Assembly (NCBI GenBank): GCA_013376985.1
Contig: JACABB010000002.1
Span: 206,523-270,522 of the forward strand
DNA from: Bacteroidales bacterium
Lineage (GTDB): Bacteria; Bacteroidota; Bacteroidia; Bacteroidales; Tenuifilaceae
Reading direction: 5' to 3'
Length of the DNA stretch: 64,000 nucleotides
Positions 52,589-62,900 of the stretch are shown here, in pieces. How positions within the stretch are numbered: the first letter of the stretch is position 1; each line of letters starts with the position of its first letter. A program made the translations under genes and the position numbers. The notes under the pieces are model-generated. The model searched no databases. It was not told the origin of the DNA and saw only the letters and a program-made list of their open reading frames with translations.

Positions 52589-53953
52589 TTATTTAATCTC
52601 CTTAAGCACAACATACATGTTATAATCTGCACGATATTTCCCAATAAACTTCTTGGATTTAAGATTTAATGGTAACTCTTTTTGATACCTCCACAGTATT
52701 AGTTTCCCTTTTTTGTCTATTAGCCATTCTGAAGATTTCAAATCATTTTCAAATACGCTAATTTGAGTATAGTTAAGTAAAATATTTAATTTTTTAAGAC
52801 TCTTATTTATAAAGCGCAAATCGGTATAAAGTTCTTCTGAAAAATCTTTTTTTAGAGTATTACTTGAGTATTCCTCTACCGATAGTTTTTTAATTAGATT
52901 AAAGTTCGGTTTAATAAAACTATTGTTGATAAAAAGAGTTTTTATTTCTTCAACTTTATCAATCAGTGCTTTCATCGAATCCTTTTTTTGCAGAAAAGAT
53001 ATATCATTTACTACAAAGGAGGGTACATAAAAATTTGAACGATCCCCTAAGGCAAAGTAAATGCCAAATTGAGAATTAAATATTGTTCCTATTCCGTAAG
53101 TTCTTTTTAGTTTTAATAAAGAATCCCGGCTAATTTGATTCTCTCTTATATAAAAACTACTTCCAGCATTTCTAAAATCTCCTTTAAACTCGTCCTGAAA
53201 CATTCTACTTGTCAAGTAGTCAAGAAAGTTTTCTCCCTTAAGTTTTTTTTTATTAGAGAACTCTTCAAAAGGTATTAGGTTAGCAAACCAAATACTTAGC
53301 CTTGGATCGTAAAAATATTTATCGGTTTCATTTTGTGAATGCCAAGGATATAAGAAAGGTCCCTGACCATCTGTTGCAATTTTTATAGTATCGGATGTTT
53401 TTGTAATGAGTTGTATTTTGCATGTTGGATAATAATCCTTTACCACTTCAATATTAAGAATAGTATTTCTATAATTCTCAGGGTTTTTGAATAGTTCAAC
53501 TGCGCTAGTTCTCTGTTCTAATGTAAATGTGGGCTCCGCAGGATATAATGACTCTGCTGTTCTTTTATGGTTTCTCTCAATCCACACCTTGTTGATGCCA
53601 AAAAAATTTAGGTTAACAACATTCGTTTGCTCTGAATTGTAATACTTAAGGAGGCTGTCAATGACACTAATTGGCAATTGTTTTAAAAATCTTTTTCTTT
53701 TAGTTTTTTTTAGGTTGAAGTTTTTGCTGAATGTAATAGATTCTGGAAGTTTATATTCTTGTTTTACAATATATAATGATCCTGCTCCATTTGAAAAGGT
53801 TATTTCATATTGAGTTTTAATGAAAGCATCTAAGCCACTAAAAGAATCGAAAAGTATAACTTTACTTAAATCATTCACTGTTAATTTAGTTGATTGTCCT
53901 TTTGTCATAAAGGAGAAGGAAAATGCTACGGCAACGAATATGAAAGGCTTCAT
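52589..53953 (-). CDS. Exported protein of unknown function
   Basis: This encodes 454 residues with a Sec signal (MKPFIFVAVAFSFSFMTKGQ). I recognise no domain. The body is Lys- and aromatic-rich; a middle segment (PAEPTFTLEQRTSAVELFKN) and YGIGTIFNSQFGIYFALGDR are the most structured-looking parts. It is last of three consecutive minus-strand exported proteins (with 54020-54643 and 54657-55988) and may share their unit. Confidence 0.7.
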   Translation of the reverse strand: MKPFIFVAVAFSFSFMTKGQSTKLTVNDLSKVILFDSFSGLDAFIKTQYEITFSNGAGSLYIVKQEYKLPESITFSKNFNLKKTKRKRFLKQLPISVIDSLLKYYNSEQTNVVNLNFFGINKVWIERNHKRTAESLYPAEPTFTLEQRTSAVELFKNPENYRNTILNIEVVKDYYPTCKIQLITKTSDTIKIATDGQGPFLYPWHSQNETDKYFYDPRLSIWFANLIPFEEFSNKKKLKGENFLDYLTSRMFQDEFKGDFRNAGSSFYIRENQISRDSLLKLKRTYGIGTIFNSQFGIYFALGDRSNFYVPSFVVNDISFLQKKDSMKALIDKVEEIKTLFINNSFIKPNFNLIKKLSVEEYSSNTLKKDFSEELYTDLRFINKSLKKLNILLNYTQISVFENDLKSSEWLIDKKGKLILWRYQKELPLNLKSKKFIGKYRADYNMYVVLKEIK

Positions 53954-54019
53954 TGAATAAAACTATTTATTATACAAAAACCCCGAAAATTATTTTTTCA
54001 GGATTTATTACATGCAATA

Positions 54020-54643
54020 TTATTCTGCCTTTTCCAACTTTTCCAATTCTTGTATATACATATCACTTTTTCTAATAAATGGTATTTCTCCATTTAGTAT
54101 CTCTTTGAATGAGGTTTTGATGAAAACACCGTCTAAAAATTTGTACTCAGATTTTCTTATTGGTACAAATTTAACTAAAGCTTTGAGGTTTTCTTCAAGG
54201 GTTAATATTTCATCGGGATCGACTTGTGTACCAATGTTTAGGACAAATGATGTAAAAAGATATTTTCCATTTTGATCAAGATTAAAAAAGATTGTAATTT
54301 TTTCCTCTGTACTAGCCAATTTTTCAAGACGCTCTTTGGAAAAAGATTTTCGAAAAGCCTCAACGAATTGGTCGTGAATACCAGATCTGTAACCGAGAAA
54401 TGAGGGATCGACATTTTCCTTAATATTGTATTCCTTATGAATTTTAGTTTCATCATCTTTAGCATTGGAAAAAAAAAGATTATCCGTTTTTTTCACTTCC
54501 GTGCAGTTTAGAACCCCCTTGATACCTTTTACTTTATATGTTTTTTCCTCTTGGGCGACAGATTTACTTGGAATTATTGAAGTAATAGAAAAGATTAGTA
54601 TTATTATAAACGAAAAACTCAGGTTGTTATTTCTTGTTTTCAT
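54020..54643 (-). CDS. Exported protein of unknown function
   Basis: This encodes 207 residues from MKTRNNNLSFSFIIILIFSI, a Sec signal ending near KSVAQ. A longer frame from 54721 would overlap the upstream gene and hide the signal, so the later ATG is preferred. The segment ITIFFNLDQNGKYLFTSFVL and VKFVPIRKSEYKFLDGVFIK faintly resembles TonB-C-like energy-transducer tails, but I cannot confirm it. It lies 13 bases after the HExxH lipoprotein gene. Confidence 0.65.
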   Translation of the reverse strand: MKTRNNNLSFSFIIILIFSITSIIPSKSVAQEEKTYKVKGIKGVLNCTEVKKTDNLFFSNAKDDETKIHKEYNIKENVDPSFLGYRSGIHDQFVEAFRKSFSKERLEKLASTEEKITIFFNLDQNGKYLFTSFVLNIGTQVDPDEILTLEENLKALVKFVPIRKSEYKFLDGVFIKTSFKEILNGEIPFIRKSDMYIQELEKLEKAE

Positions 54644-54656
54644 ATCATTTATATAG

Positions 54657-55988
54657 TTAGTTATTGTAATGGCATAGTTCAAAAACGCTATTAATAGCAC
54701 TTGGCGATGTATGGGAACCAATTGGGAGGTTGCTATAATTGGTCATAACTGAAATAAATCGGTTGAACCATGTTGAATATTCTGCGGTGGTTATGTTAGT
54801 TACACCATTCTGTTCAATGGATTCTAGCCAATTTAAATACTGACTTTCAAGAGTATCTGATAATCCAGAAGCCCACATTGATCCTTGATTGTTGAAGTGC
54901 CGATAAAGATCTACAAAAAGGAAAGTTTCAAACTCCGCCATTTGAGTTGGCGGTGTAGGATTACCTCCTCCCCAATAGGTGTCTTGGAAAGCATGGAATG
55001 TTTCGTGTAACAGACGACTATCATTAATTAAAAAACTATTTCTGAATTGTATGGTATTTGTATTAGAATTGAATGCAGCTGGATTATCAACTGCTAAATT
55101 TGAGTTAATCTGAATTGTTAAATAGTTATTCCATTCAGATTCAAGTATCTTTTTACTTGGGCAATAAACCGTTTCTAAAGTATTTTTTGCAGTGGTTAAC
55201 CGATCATAACCTCTCTGATCTATTCCCTCAACTGTTGGCTCCGAGTTTCCACTACCACCCCCATCGCCTCCAAAAGTCCCATCACCACCACCTCCCTCTG
55301 GGTAACCACCTCCAATTGGTGTGCTAGGAGGATCGCTTTCATCAATCCAAACATAGGTGGTTCCACCGCATGAAGTATAGCTGTAACTCCATGTTGCCCC
55401 CAAATCAAGACTTGTGTATACTTCAAAGCAGGTCGTAATTGCCATAACACACTTTGTTGAATTTCCCTCATGAACAGGGACAGTTTTCCTTGTGGCAAAC
55501 TTGAATCCCTTGAATATTGTGGATTCATAGTGCAAGAAAATATCTTTAAGTTTATCCGAATAAGGATATTTTGCTCGCTTTTCAAATACCCTAATTTTTG
55601 TGTCACGGGGTGTGCTGGTAAAAATTAGAAGCGATGTGAGTGAGTCTTGGTCAAAAGCCTTAACAGGAATAGTTAGCGAATATACGTTTCTAGTACTTTT
55701 AATGGACTTGCTATACTGCCAAAGAGGGATTCCGTAGTTTTGAACTAGGGGTAAAATCAGATTTAGGGAGTCGTCCTTTGTTTTCACAAGTTTAACCACG
55801 TAGTCCATAAACGCATCAGTATTGGATGTATAATGTTTAAAGAACAAATTCCTTGCCATCTCTTGGTTTATCGTTTCTTGGGTTGGTTTATCAGGAGAAG
55901 GTTCGTATCTCTCGCATTGAAGTAGTAGTAAAATCAAAAATAACACGAACAACTTAAATAGAATGTGGGGAATAGATTTTATATGCAT
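54657..55988 (-). CDS. Putative zinc-metallopeptidase lipoprotein
   Basis: This encodes 443 residues with a lipoprotein signal (HILFKLFVLFLILLLLQCER). Near the C-terminus a zincin motif HETFH (H328, E329, H332) lies in a helix (RLLHETFHAFQDTYWG), with a possible third ligand E352 or E354. The N-terminal 200 residues are unrecognised. A Gly-rich linker (about 225-250, GGGYPEGGGGDGTFGGDGGG) separates the halves. The motif is well placed but short, so peptidase activity is inferred. First of three co-directional exported proteins. Confidence 0.68.
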   Translation of the reverse strand: MHIKSIPHILFKLFVLFLILLLLQCERYEPSPDKPTQETINQEMARNLFFKHYTSNTDAFMDYVVKLVKTKDDSLNLILPLVQNYGIPLWQYSKSIKSTRNVYSLTIPVKAFDQDSLTSLLIFTSTPRDTKIRVFEKRAKYPYSDKLKDIFLHYESTIFKGFKFATRKTVPVHEGNSTKCVMAITTCFEVYTSLDLGATWSYSYTSCGGTTYVWIDESDPPSTPIGGGYPEGGGGDGTFGGDGGGSGNSEPTVEGIDQRGYDRLTTAKNTLETVYCPSKKILESEWNNYLTIQINSNLAVDNPAAFNSNTNTIQFRNSFLINDSRLLHETFHAFQDTYWGGGNPTPPTQMAEFETFLFVDLYRHFNNQGSMWASGLSDTLESQYLNWLESIEQNGVTNITTAEYSTWFNRFISVMTNYSNLPIGSHTSPSAINSVFELCHYNN

Positions 55989-56106
55989 AAATTTTTAGGC
56001 TATAGATTTACATAAACAAAATTAGTTGTGATTATTGAAATATCAAATAATTGTTTGAAGTATCAATTTATTCTAAATTGCATCACCAACCAAACACCTT
56101 TTTCCA

Positions 56107-57252
56107 ATGAAAAGAATTTTAAAAATTACATCAATACTACTAATTGCTTGTTTGGCAATATTTCTGGCAATTCCACGCAACCACTATATTGTTAGGGCAT
56201 TGATATACCAAAAGCCAAAGATTGATAGCTATAAGCTGTTTGATAATCGTAAGGTGGAAAAAGGAGAACCACAGAAATGGGCTGTTTCAAATAAATACAA
56301 TAATTACAATTTTAATAAAGAGCAGCTTGCCTATTTTGATACCTATAAAACCGTTGCATATCTGGTGGTTAAGGATACTACGCTTCTATCCGAAACTTAT
56401 TGGGGTGGTTATAATAAGGAATCCTATTCCAACTCATTCTCAATGTCGAAGAGTTTTGTTAGTTTGTTGATAGGTTGTGCAATTCAGGATGGTTATATCA
56501 AGAACATTGATCAACCTGTTGGTGATTTTCTTCCAGAGTATAAAGAGGGTGCTAAGTCAAAGATTACTCTTAGAAATCTTTTAACCATGAGTTCAAACCT
56601 AAGCTGGGATGAGTCATATAGCAGTTTATTCTCAATCACTACTCAGGCCTACTATGGGAATGATATTAAAAGAATTGTCTTGAATCTTCATTCAATGGGA
56701 GAGCCCGGAAAATATTTTGACTATAGAGGGAGCGATCCACAGCTATTGGCACTTATAATAGAAAAGGTTTCTGGCAAGAAACTTTCCGAATATGCATCCG
56801 AGAAAATATGGAAACCAGTAGGTGCAGAGCAGGATGCGCTTTGGAGTCTTGATAAAAGGGATGGAACCGAGAAAGCCTCATGCTGCTTTAACTCAAATGC
56901 ACGTGATTTTGCCCGTTTCGGTCAGCTAATGCTTAACTGTGGTAAATGGAAAGGCAAGCAAATTGTTCCAGAATGGTGGGTGAAAGAAATAACTAAGCAG
57001 GAAAATCATCTTATCGATCTTGAACTTAACCAGCCAAATAAGAGGTATGGCATGCAGTGGTGGTTATTGAACTATAAAAATTATAACATCTTTTATGCAC
57101 GAGGTATCCTTGGTCAGTATATATTTGTCATTCCTGAGTTGAATGCAGTTATTGTTCGCCTTGGTCAAATGCGGAACAATACTAAAATTGAAGGGCATCC
57201 CGAGGATGTTTACAAGTACATTGACTTTGCGATTGATATTATAAATAAATGA
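56107..57252 (+). CDS. Membrane-anchored serine hydrolase (class C beta-lactamase family)
   Basis: This encodes 381 residues. An N-terminal membrane helix (ITSILLIACLAIFLAIP) precedes a beta-lactamase-like domain with the catalytic SxxK at S112-K115 (FSMSKSFVSLLIG), FLPEYKEGAKSKITLRNLLT, the second-motif tyrosine in YFDYRGSDPQLLALIIEKVS and RYGMQWWLL near the end. Such proteins include D-aminopeptidases, esterases and penicillin-binding-like enzymes; the substrate is unknown. It overlaps the next gene by four bases. Confidence 0.85.
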   Translation: MKRILKITSILLIACLAIFLAIPRNHYIVRALIYQKPKIDSYKLFDNRKVEKGEPQKWAVSNKYNNYNFNKEQLAYFDTYKTVAYLVVKDTTLLSETYWGGYNKESYSNSFSMSKSFVSLLIGCAIQDGYIKNIDQPVGDFLPEYKEGAKSKITLRNLLTMSSNLSWDESYSSLFSITTQAYYGNDIKRIVLNLHSMGEPGKYFDYRGSDPQLLALIIEKVSGKKLSEYASEKIWKPVGAEQDALWSLDKRDGTEKASCCFNSNARDFARFGQLMLNCGKWKGKQIVPEWWVKEITKQENHLIDLELNQPNKRYGMQWWLLNYKNYNIFYARGILGQYIFVIPELNAVIVRLGQMRNNTKIEGHPEDVYKYIDFAIDIINK

Positions 57253-58457
57253 TTTTGAAAGATATGAAGGAAGAAACATTCTCGTTAATGGAGAAACTGC
57301 GTGTTAAACTACTCACTTTCCCTTCTGCTGAATTGGCTGTTTTTGATAAGGGAAAGAAGAAATTACTAAATGTTTTTAGTCAGGATAAGGTTGAATACGT
57401 GAATGATAAGCCAGATGTCCTAATGTTTCTTACAGGTGGATCTGAGCGAGTTGCCATCAACTCTGTTCAAGAGTATAAGTTTTATCTGATTTTAGCTTCT
57501 CGTGACGATAATTCTTGGGCATCGGCAACGGAGGTTAAGGCTTGGATGAATCAGCATAATATCACATCAATGCTTATTAACTTTGAAGATGAGAATGTTG
57601 TAGAACTAATTAACGATTTCTATTATGTTAGGAATGGCATTCGTAGGCTTCATGGACAAAGGTTGGGATTAATTGGAAACCCTTCGGATTGGTTGGTGTC
57701 ATCGGTGGTTAGCCCATTTATTATGCAAAGTAGGTTGGGCGTGGAACAGGTTGATATTAGCTGGAACGATATTATTCTGGATGAAGTTAAGCAGGTTGCT
57801 CCTGATTTTACATCACTTTTTCAAGCGAATAATGCTAGCGAACTTTTCGAAAGTGGTAAGATTTATGAAGGTTTGGCATCATTAGTGCCATTCTATAAAC
57901 TTAATGCCTTATCGGTTGAGTGTTTCTCGTTAGTTAACCAAACGAGCCACACGGCTTGTCTTGCTTTATCAAAATTAAATCATGACGGACTACCTTCAGG
58001 ATGCGAAGGTGATACTTGTAGCGCTGTTGGGCTGATGTTGAGCAGTGAGGTTTGCGGGGTTATTCCTTGGATGGCAAACACCGCATTTGTTAATGGAGGT
58101 AAAGCACTTTTTGCACATTGCACAGCACCTACAAATCTTTATAAGAATTTTAAGACTGTGACCCACTACGAAACCGATAAGGGGCTTGCACTATCAGGTG
58201 AACTAAAAGGGGAGATGGTTACCATTTTTAGATTTGAGAATACTCTTAATAGGATTTTTATAACACTAGCGAAGGTTACAGATCATCCGAAATGCAAAAA
58301 TGCTTGTAGAACACAAATTGAGGTTCAGCTAACCGATTCGGCACAGGACTATTTTTTAAATGATCCGTTTGGAAATCATCATCTAATAATTCCTGGAGAC
58401 TGGACTCAGCGATTGAAATTGGCTGCAAATCTGCTGAGGGTGGATCTTGTAGAATAA
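57249..58457 (+). CDS. Fucose/arabinose isomerase-fold protein
   Basis: This encodes 402 residues. The C-terminal half carries CLALSKLNHDGLPSGCEGD followed by LMLSSEVCGVIPWMANTAFV, matching the active-site region of the L-fucose/L-arabinose isomerase family, where Glu and Asp bind Mn2+. The N-terminal half (RRLHGQRLGLIGNPSDWLVS) fits the Rossmann-like N domain. It is shorter than FucI (about 590) and resembles uncharacterised 'fucose isomerase-like' proteins. Its start ATGA overlaps the hydrolase stop. Reaction unknown. Confidence 0.82.
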   Translation: MILKDMKEETFSLMEKLRVKLLTFPSAELAVFDKGKKKLLNVFSQDKVEYVNDKPDVLMFLTGGSERVAINSVQEYKFYLILASRDDNSWASATEVKAWMNQHNITSMLINFEDENVVELINDFYYVRNGIRRLHGQRLGLIGNPSDWLVSSVVSPFIMQSRLGVEQVDISWNDIILDEVKQVAPDFTSLFQANNASELFESGKIYEGLASLVPFYKLNALSVECFSLVNQTSHTACLALSKLNHDGLPSGCEGDTCSAVGLMLSSEVCGVIPWMANTAFVNGGKALFAHCTAPTNLYKNFKTVTHYETDKGLALSGELKGEMVTIFRFENTLNRIFITLAKVTDHPKCKNACRTQIEVQLTDSAQDYFLNDPFGNHHLIIPGDWTQRLKLAANLLRVDLVE

Positions 58458-58495
58458 AAAAACCTTCAAGGTTTCAAAAACCTTGAAGGTTTTTT
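58457..58495. terminator. Strong terminator between convergent genes
   Basis: A perfect 15-base stem (58457-58471 with 58481-58495) encloses a nine-base loop, core ACCTTCAAGG/CCTTGAAGGT with A/T-rich ends that form U-tracts on both strands. It closes the isomerase-like gene and frr. Confidence 0.85.
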
Positions 58496-58509
58496 ATCAC
58501 TTTTTAATT

Positions 58510-59076
58510 CTATACTGTCAATATCTCTTTCTCTTTCTTTTCCAAATGCTCTTCAACCTTCTTGTTGAAAGCATCTGTTATTTTCTGTACCTTAGTTTCA
58601 GCGTCTTTTGCGAGGTCTTCAGCAAGTCCGTTCTTTTGGAGTTTCTTTAGCTCTTCAATAGCATCGCGGCGAGCATTACGAATACTTACACGCGCATTTT
58701 CCCCTTCATGTTTAACTTGTTTTACAAGATCTTTACGACGTTCTTCGGTTAATGGTGGTACAATAACACGAATTGTTTCGCCATTATTCTGAGGATTAAA
58801 TCCTAGATTAGCAGCCATTATCGCTTTTTCAATTGATTCAATCATCTTCTTTTCCCAGGGTTGGATGGCAATTGAACGGGCATCAGGACTTCCAACACTA
58901 GCTACTTGAGTTAAAGGTGTTGGTGTTCCGTAATAATCAACCATAACACCCGATAGCATATTAGGATTAGCACGACCAGCTCTTAGAACTCTAAGCTCAT
59001 TTTCAAGATGATCAATAGCTTTCTGCATCCTATCATTGGCGATATCTAAACATAGATCTGCGTCTTCTTCTTTCAT
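58510..59076 (-). CDS. frr: Ribosome recycling factor
   Basis: This 188-residue protein splits post-termination ribosomes with EF-G. Typical regions are MQKAIDHLENELRVLRAGRA, NPNMLSGVMVDYYGTPTPLT, SIAIQPWEKKMIESIEKAI, RKDLVKQVKHEGENARVSIR and EELKKLQKNGLAEDLAKDAE. Length is close to the usual 185. It follows pyrH by 33 bases, a widely conserved gene pair. Confidence 0.97.
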   Translation of the reverse strand: MKEEDADLCLDIANDRMQKAIDHLENELRVLRAGRANPNMLSGVMVDYYGTPTPLTQVASVGSPDARSIAIQPWEKKMIESIEKAIMAANLGFNPQNNGETIRVIVPPLTEERRKDLVKQVKHEGENARVSIRNARRDAIEELKKLQKNGLAEDLAKDAETKVQKITDAFNKKVEEHLEKKEKEILTV

Positions 59077-59109
59077 AGTGGTATACTTAAAATTCGGAAC
59101 TAAAATTAT

Positions 59110-59820
59110 CTAATTTTTAATTAACGTACCAATTTTTTCTCCTAAAATAAGTTTTTTTAGATTTCCAGAGGTATTCATATTGAAAACAATAATGGGTAGA
59201 TTGTTCTCACTACACATAGTAAAAGCAGTCAGATCCATTATTTTTAACTTCTTTTCATAAGCATCAGCAAAAGTAATTGTATCGAAACGTTTTGCTGATT
59301 TATCCTTTTCAGGATCGGCAGTATAAACCCCATCAACACGAGTTCCTTTTAAAAGAGCTTCAGCCTCAATCTCAACCCCGCGTAATGCCGATGCAGTGTC
59401 GGTTGTGAAAAATGGATTTCCTGTACCACCAGCAATAATTGCCACATAGCCTTGTTTAAACGATTCTATAACTTTGGCTTTAGAATAGAGTTCTCCAACG
59501 GGTTCCATCTTAGTTGCAGTAAAAACTTTTGCTTTTCCACCTTGACCCTCAATTGCGCTTTGTAAAGCAATACTGTTGATCACTGTTGCTAGCATTCCCA
59601 TCTGATCTCCTTTTACTCGATCAAATCCTTTTGAAACTCCGCTTAAACCTCTGAAAATATTTCCACCACCTATAACTATTCCAACTTCAACATTAAGTTC
59701 AGAAACTTCCTTAATCTGTTTTGCATAGGAGTTAATAATCTCAGTATTTATCCCATAACTATCGTCACCCATAAGGGCTTCACCGCTAAGTTTTAGGAGT
59801 ACACGTTTGTATTTCGACAT
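59110..59820 (-). CDS. pyrH: UMP kinase
   Basis: This 236-residue hexameric kinase makes UDP from UMP in pyrimidine synthesis. Diagnostic are RVLLKLSGEALMG, VGIVIGGGNIFRGLSG, VKGDQMGMLATVINSIALQS, GGTGNPFFTTDTASALRGVE and KGTRVDGVYTADPEKDKSAK. Length is typical. It forms the conserved pyrH-frr unit. Confidence 0.97.
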   Translation of the reverse strand: MSKYKRVLLKLSGEALMGDDSYGINTEIINSYAKQIKEVSELNVEVGIVIGGGNIFRGLSGVSKGFDRVKGDQMGMLATVINSIALQSAIEGQGGKAKVFTATKMEPVGELYSKAKVIESFKQGYVAIIAGGTGNPFFTTDTASALRGVEIEAEALLKGTRVDGVYTADPEKDKSAKRFDTITFADAYEKKLKIMDLTAFTMCSENNLPIIVFNMNTSGNLKKLILGEKIGTLIKN

Positions 59821-59853
59821 GTTATTAATTTTTACGCTATAAAGATATAATAA

Positions 59854-59881
59854 AAAAGCCTCAGAGAAACCGAGGCCTTTT
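59854..59881 (-). terminator. Terminator of the PKD surface protein gene
   Basis: On the minus strand AAAAGGCCTC and GAGGCTTTTTT form a hairpin with one bulged base and a nine-base loop, ending in a U-tract. It lies about 48 bases after the big gene's stop and before the pyrH start. Confidence 0.7.
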
Positions 59882-59928
59882 ATGAAAAATCATTACACTC
59901 AAAAACTAACTGGGTATGAATGCAGAAA

Positions 59929-62900
59929 TTATTTTTTTTGAATAATAACTTTTTTAGTTATCGAGCCTTTGTTTGTGCTCACTTTAAGAAGATATATGCC
60001 CGATGTAAGGTCGTGAATATCCATTTTTGCCTTAAATGATTTTGTGCTTTCTGAAACTAATTTCCTTACAACTCGTGATATTGGATCGATTAATTCAACT
60101 GTGTAAACATCTATGTTTTTAGATTCAACATTTATGTTTAATACTTCTGTTACAGGATTGGGATATACCAATACTGAGGTATTTGATTCATCGGAGGTTT
60201 CAACATTGATGGTGATCATGATTTCTGTTTCGTCATAAGCCTTACAACCAAAGCTATTGGTTACGGTCAAAGAGTATTTTCCGAAGCTATTTACCACAAT
60301 TGAAGGGGTTGTTTCTCCTGTACTCCAGAGATAGGTTACATTGCCCGTATTTGCATTCAAAGTATAAGGTAATGATGTGTTAATTTTATCTGAGCCAAGA
60401 TCTAAATATGGTTTTGGATTTACAGTTACTTGTACTTCATCTGAATTTGAGCAATTGTCGGGATTAGTTACCATCACAGAGTAAGTACCCGGTGAAAATA
60501 CAGTAATTACTTGCGATGTTTCATTTGTATTCCATAGATGTTCTGATCCAAAATTTCCAGCATCAAGTATTGCGCTATCTCCCTCACAGATTGATTTATT
60601 GACACCTAAATCAACAACAGGCTTAGGATTAACAGTTAGTTTCATTGTATCCTTTTGTGTACAACCAAAACTATTTGTAACAGCAACAGAATATTCTCCT
60701 GTTGAACTAGCATTAATTGTTCTACTCGTTGATCCATTATTCCAAAGAAAATTCATTCCATCGTTCTGTGCGTCAAGACTTACATGGTTTCCTTCGCAGA
60801 TCTGCTGATCAATGCCAAGATTAACAATTGGAGTGGGCTTAACCGTGATATTCGATGTTGCAGTGTTTATACAACCATCATTGGAAGTTGCTTTAATTGT
60901 TACATCGAAGGTTTTAGGGTTATTACTATCGGAATTTATGAATGTGTGACTTGTAATTGTTGCGTTAGAAGTATTGTTATCATTAAAATCCCACAATATA
61001 TTATTGATGGGTGTAGTAGTGCCGAGTAACGTTGACTTATTTTCGAAGTTTACTACTAACGGGCTACATCCCGATAAATTTGGCAATGCTGTATATTTTG
61101 CATCAACTTGTGGATGAACAACAATGCTTTTATAAATAGTATCGGAACAGAAACCGTTACTTACATAAAGTTTTATTTTACGGTTGATATTATAGCCAGT
61201 AGAATTGATGGAATTCGTGAAAACCTGATTCAGTCCAGTATACATTGTTCCATCGAAGTTCCAAGTGTAGTTTGTAATTGGACCAGTAGATGTGGAGGCA
61301 TCAACATTTGTATTGAAAGGAGGACACCCTTCAAAATTATCTAAAGTAAAAAGAGCTTTCACACTAGGTCTAACAATAATATTCTGGGTTGTAGAAGCAG
61401 AGCATCCAAAGCCATTATTTGTAGTTAGTTTTATAGGTACTGTAATGTCAATATTTCCATTGTTTAAGAAAGAAAATGATGTATCTGCTGATGTTGATGT
61501 TCCAAAAGCACCAAACTCCCATTGGTAAGTCTCTGTGTTTGTCACTGTGCTTGCGAATCCTGCAAGTAGAGGCGAGCAATGGTTATCATTTCCATTATCG
61601 ATGTAAGTAAAACTTGCCGTTGATTGTGGGTTAACTGAAATGGTTTTGATTATGCTACTCGTGCATCCGGCAGGATTACTTGCGGTAAGTTTAATAGGAA
61701 CAGTCCTTACTTGAAGATTCGTGGTAATATTTGTAAATACTTGCGGAGGAATATTCCTAGTCAAAAAATCAATAGTACCATTATTTTCAATATCCCACTG
61801 GAAAATGGAAGATCCAGCTGATGAAGTATTATCAAAACTAGTAGTTAATGGCGAACAACCTACTTGATTAACTATTGAAATATCAGCATTAACATAAGGT
61901 TGAATAATTACATTCGAAGACTGGATTGCTGAACATCCATAATCATTGGATGCTTTGAGAATAATAATCTTTGTTATTGGTGTGGCACTGAGATTTTCAA
62001 AAGTATCAACAAGATTTTGGGTATTACTAATTGAATCGCTATCAACCGACCACTTGAAAATATTAGAATTAGTTGTTGTAGATGTGAAATCTAACTTTAA
62101 AGGAGAACATCCTAATGGGTTACCATTATTATTTATAGTGAAACTTGCCGTTACAGGAGGAAAGATGGTTATACTTTTTGATGAAATATCGGAGCACCCT
62201 GCTGCATTAACTGCTTTAAGTTTAATGGCAACTATTTTTTGTGTATTTGTTATTGTAGGATTAATGTAAGAGAGTGACCAACCCGTAGGCGCAGGTGCTG
62301 AATATTCGTATGTTCCATCTCCATCGCGATCCCAAAAGAAGTTGCTCATATTTCCTTTACTAATATTATCTGCGCTTACAGTTAAGGGAGAACAACCCTC
62401 TGTTCTATCGATTGCAAAATCTGCCTTGAGGTAAGGCTGAACGGTAATAGATTTAGTAATACTATCCTTGTAATAGTTGTACTTGTCCTTGACTACTAAT
62501 TTGATATTATAAGTAGTTGCTACTAGGTTTTGGTTATTGAATGTATGATCAGGGTTTGCTAAGTTGGAAGATTCTCCATCTCCAAAATCCCAACGGTATG
62601 AAGAACCGATCGGATTTGAAGTGCTATTAAACGACACATTTAAAGGGTTGCAATGGTTTGCATCTGCAATTGTTGTGCTGTAATCAGCCTTTATATGAGG
62701 GTAAACAAGAATACTTTTAGTCTGTTGTTTATAGCAAGTACTTGTTTCATCGGTTATTAGTAATGTAATGTTATACCTTATTGTATCATTGGTTGTATTG
62801 TCAAAAACATGAGAAAAGGTGGGAGAATTAATTAATCCTTCCCCTGCATCAGTTAAGTCCCCATCACTATTGAAATCCCAGTAATTTTGAGCAGCATTGG

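Noticed and set aside
54644-54721. Longer start of the exported protein at 54020-54643
   Set aside because: It overlaps the upstream lipoprotein gene and places 26 residues before a clear signal peptide.
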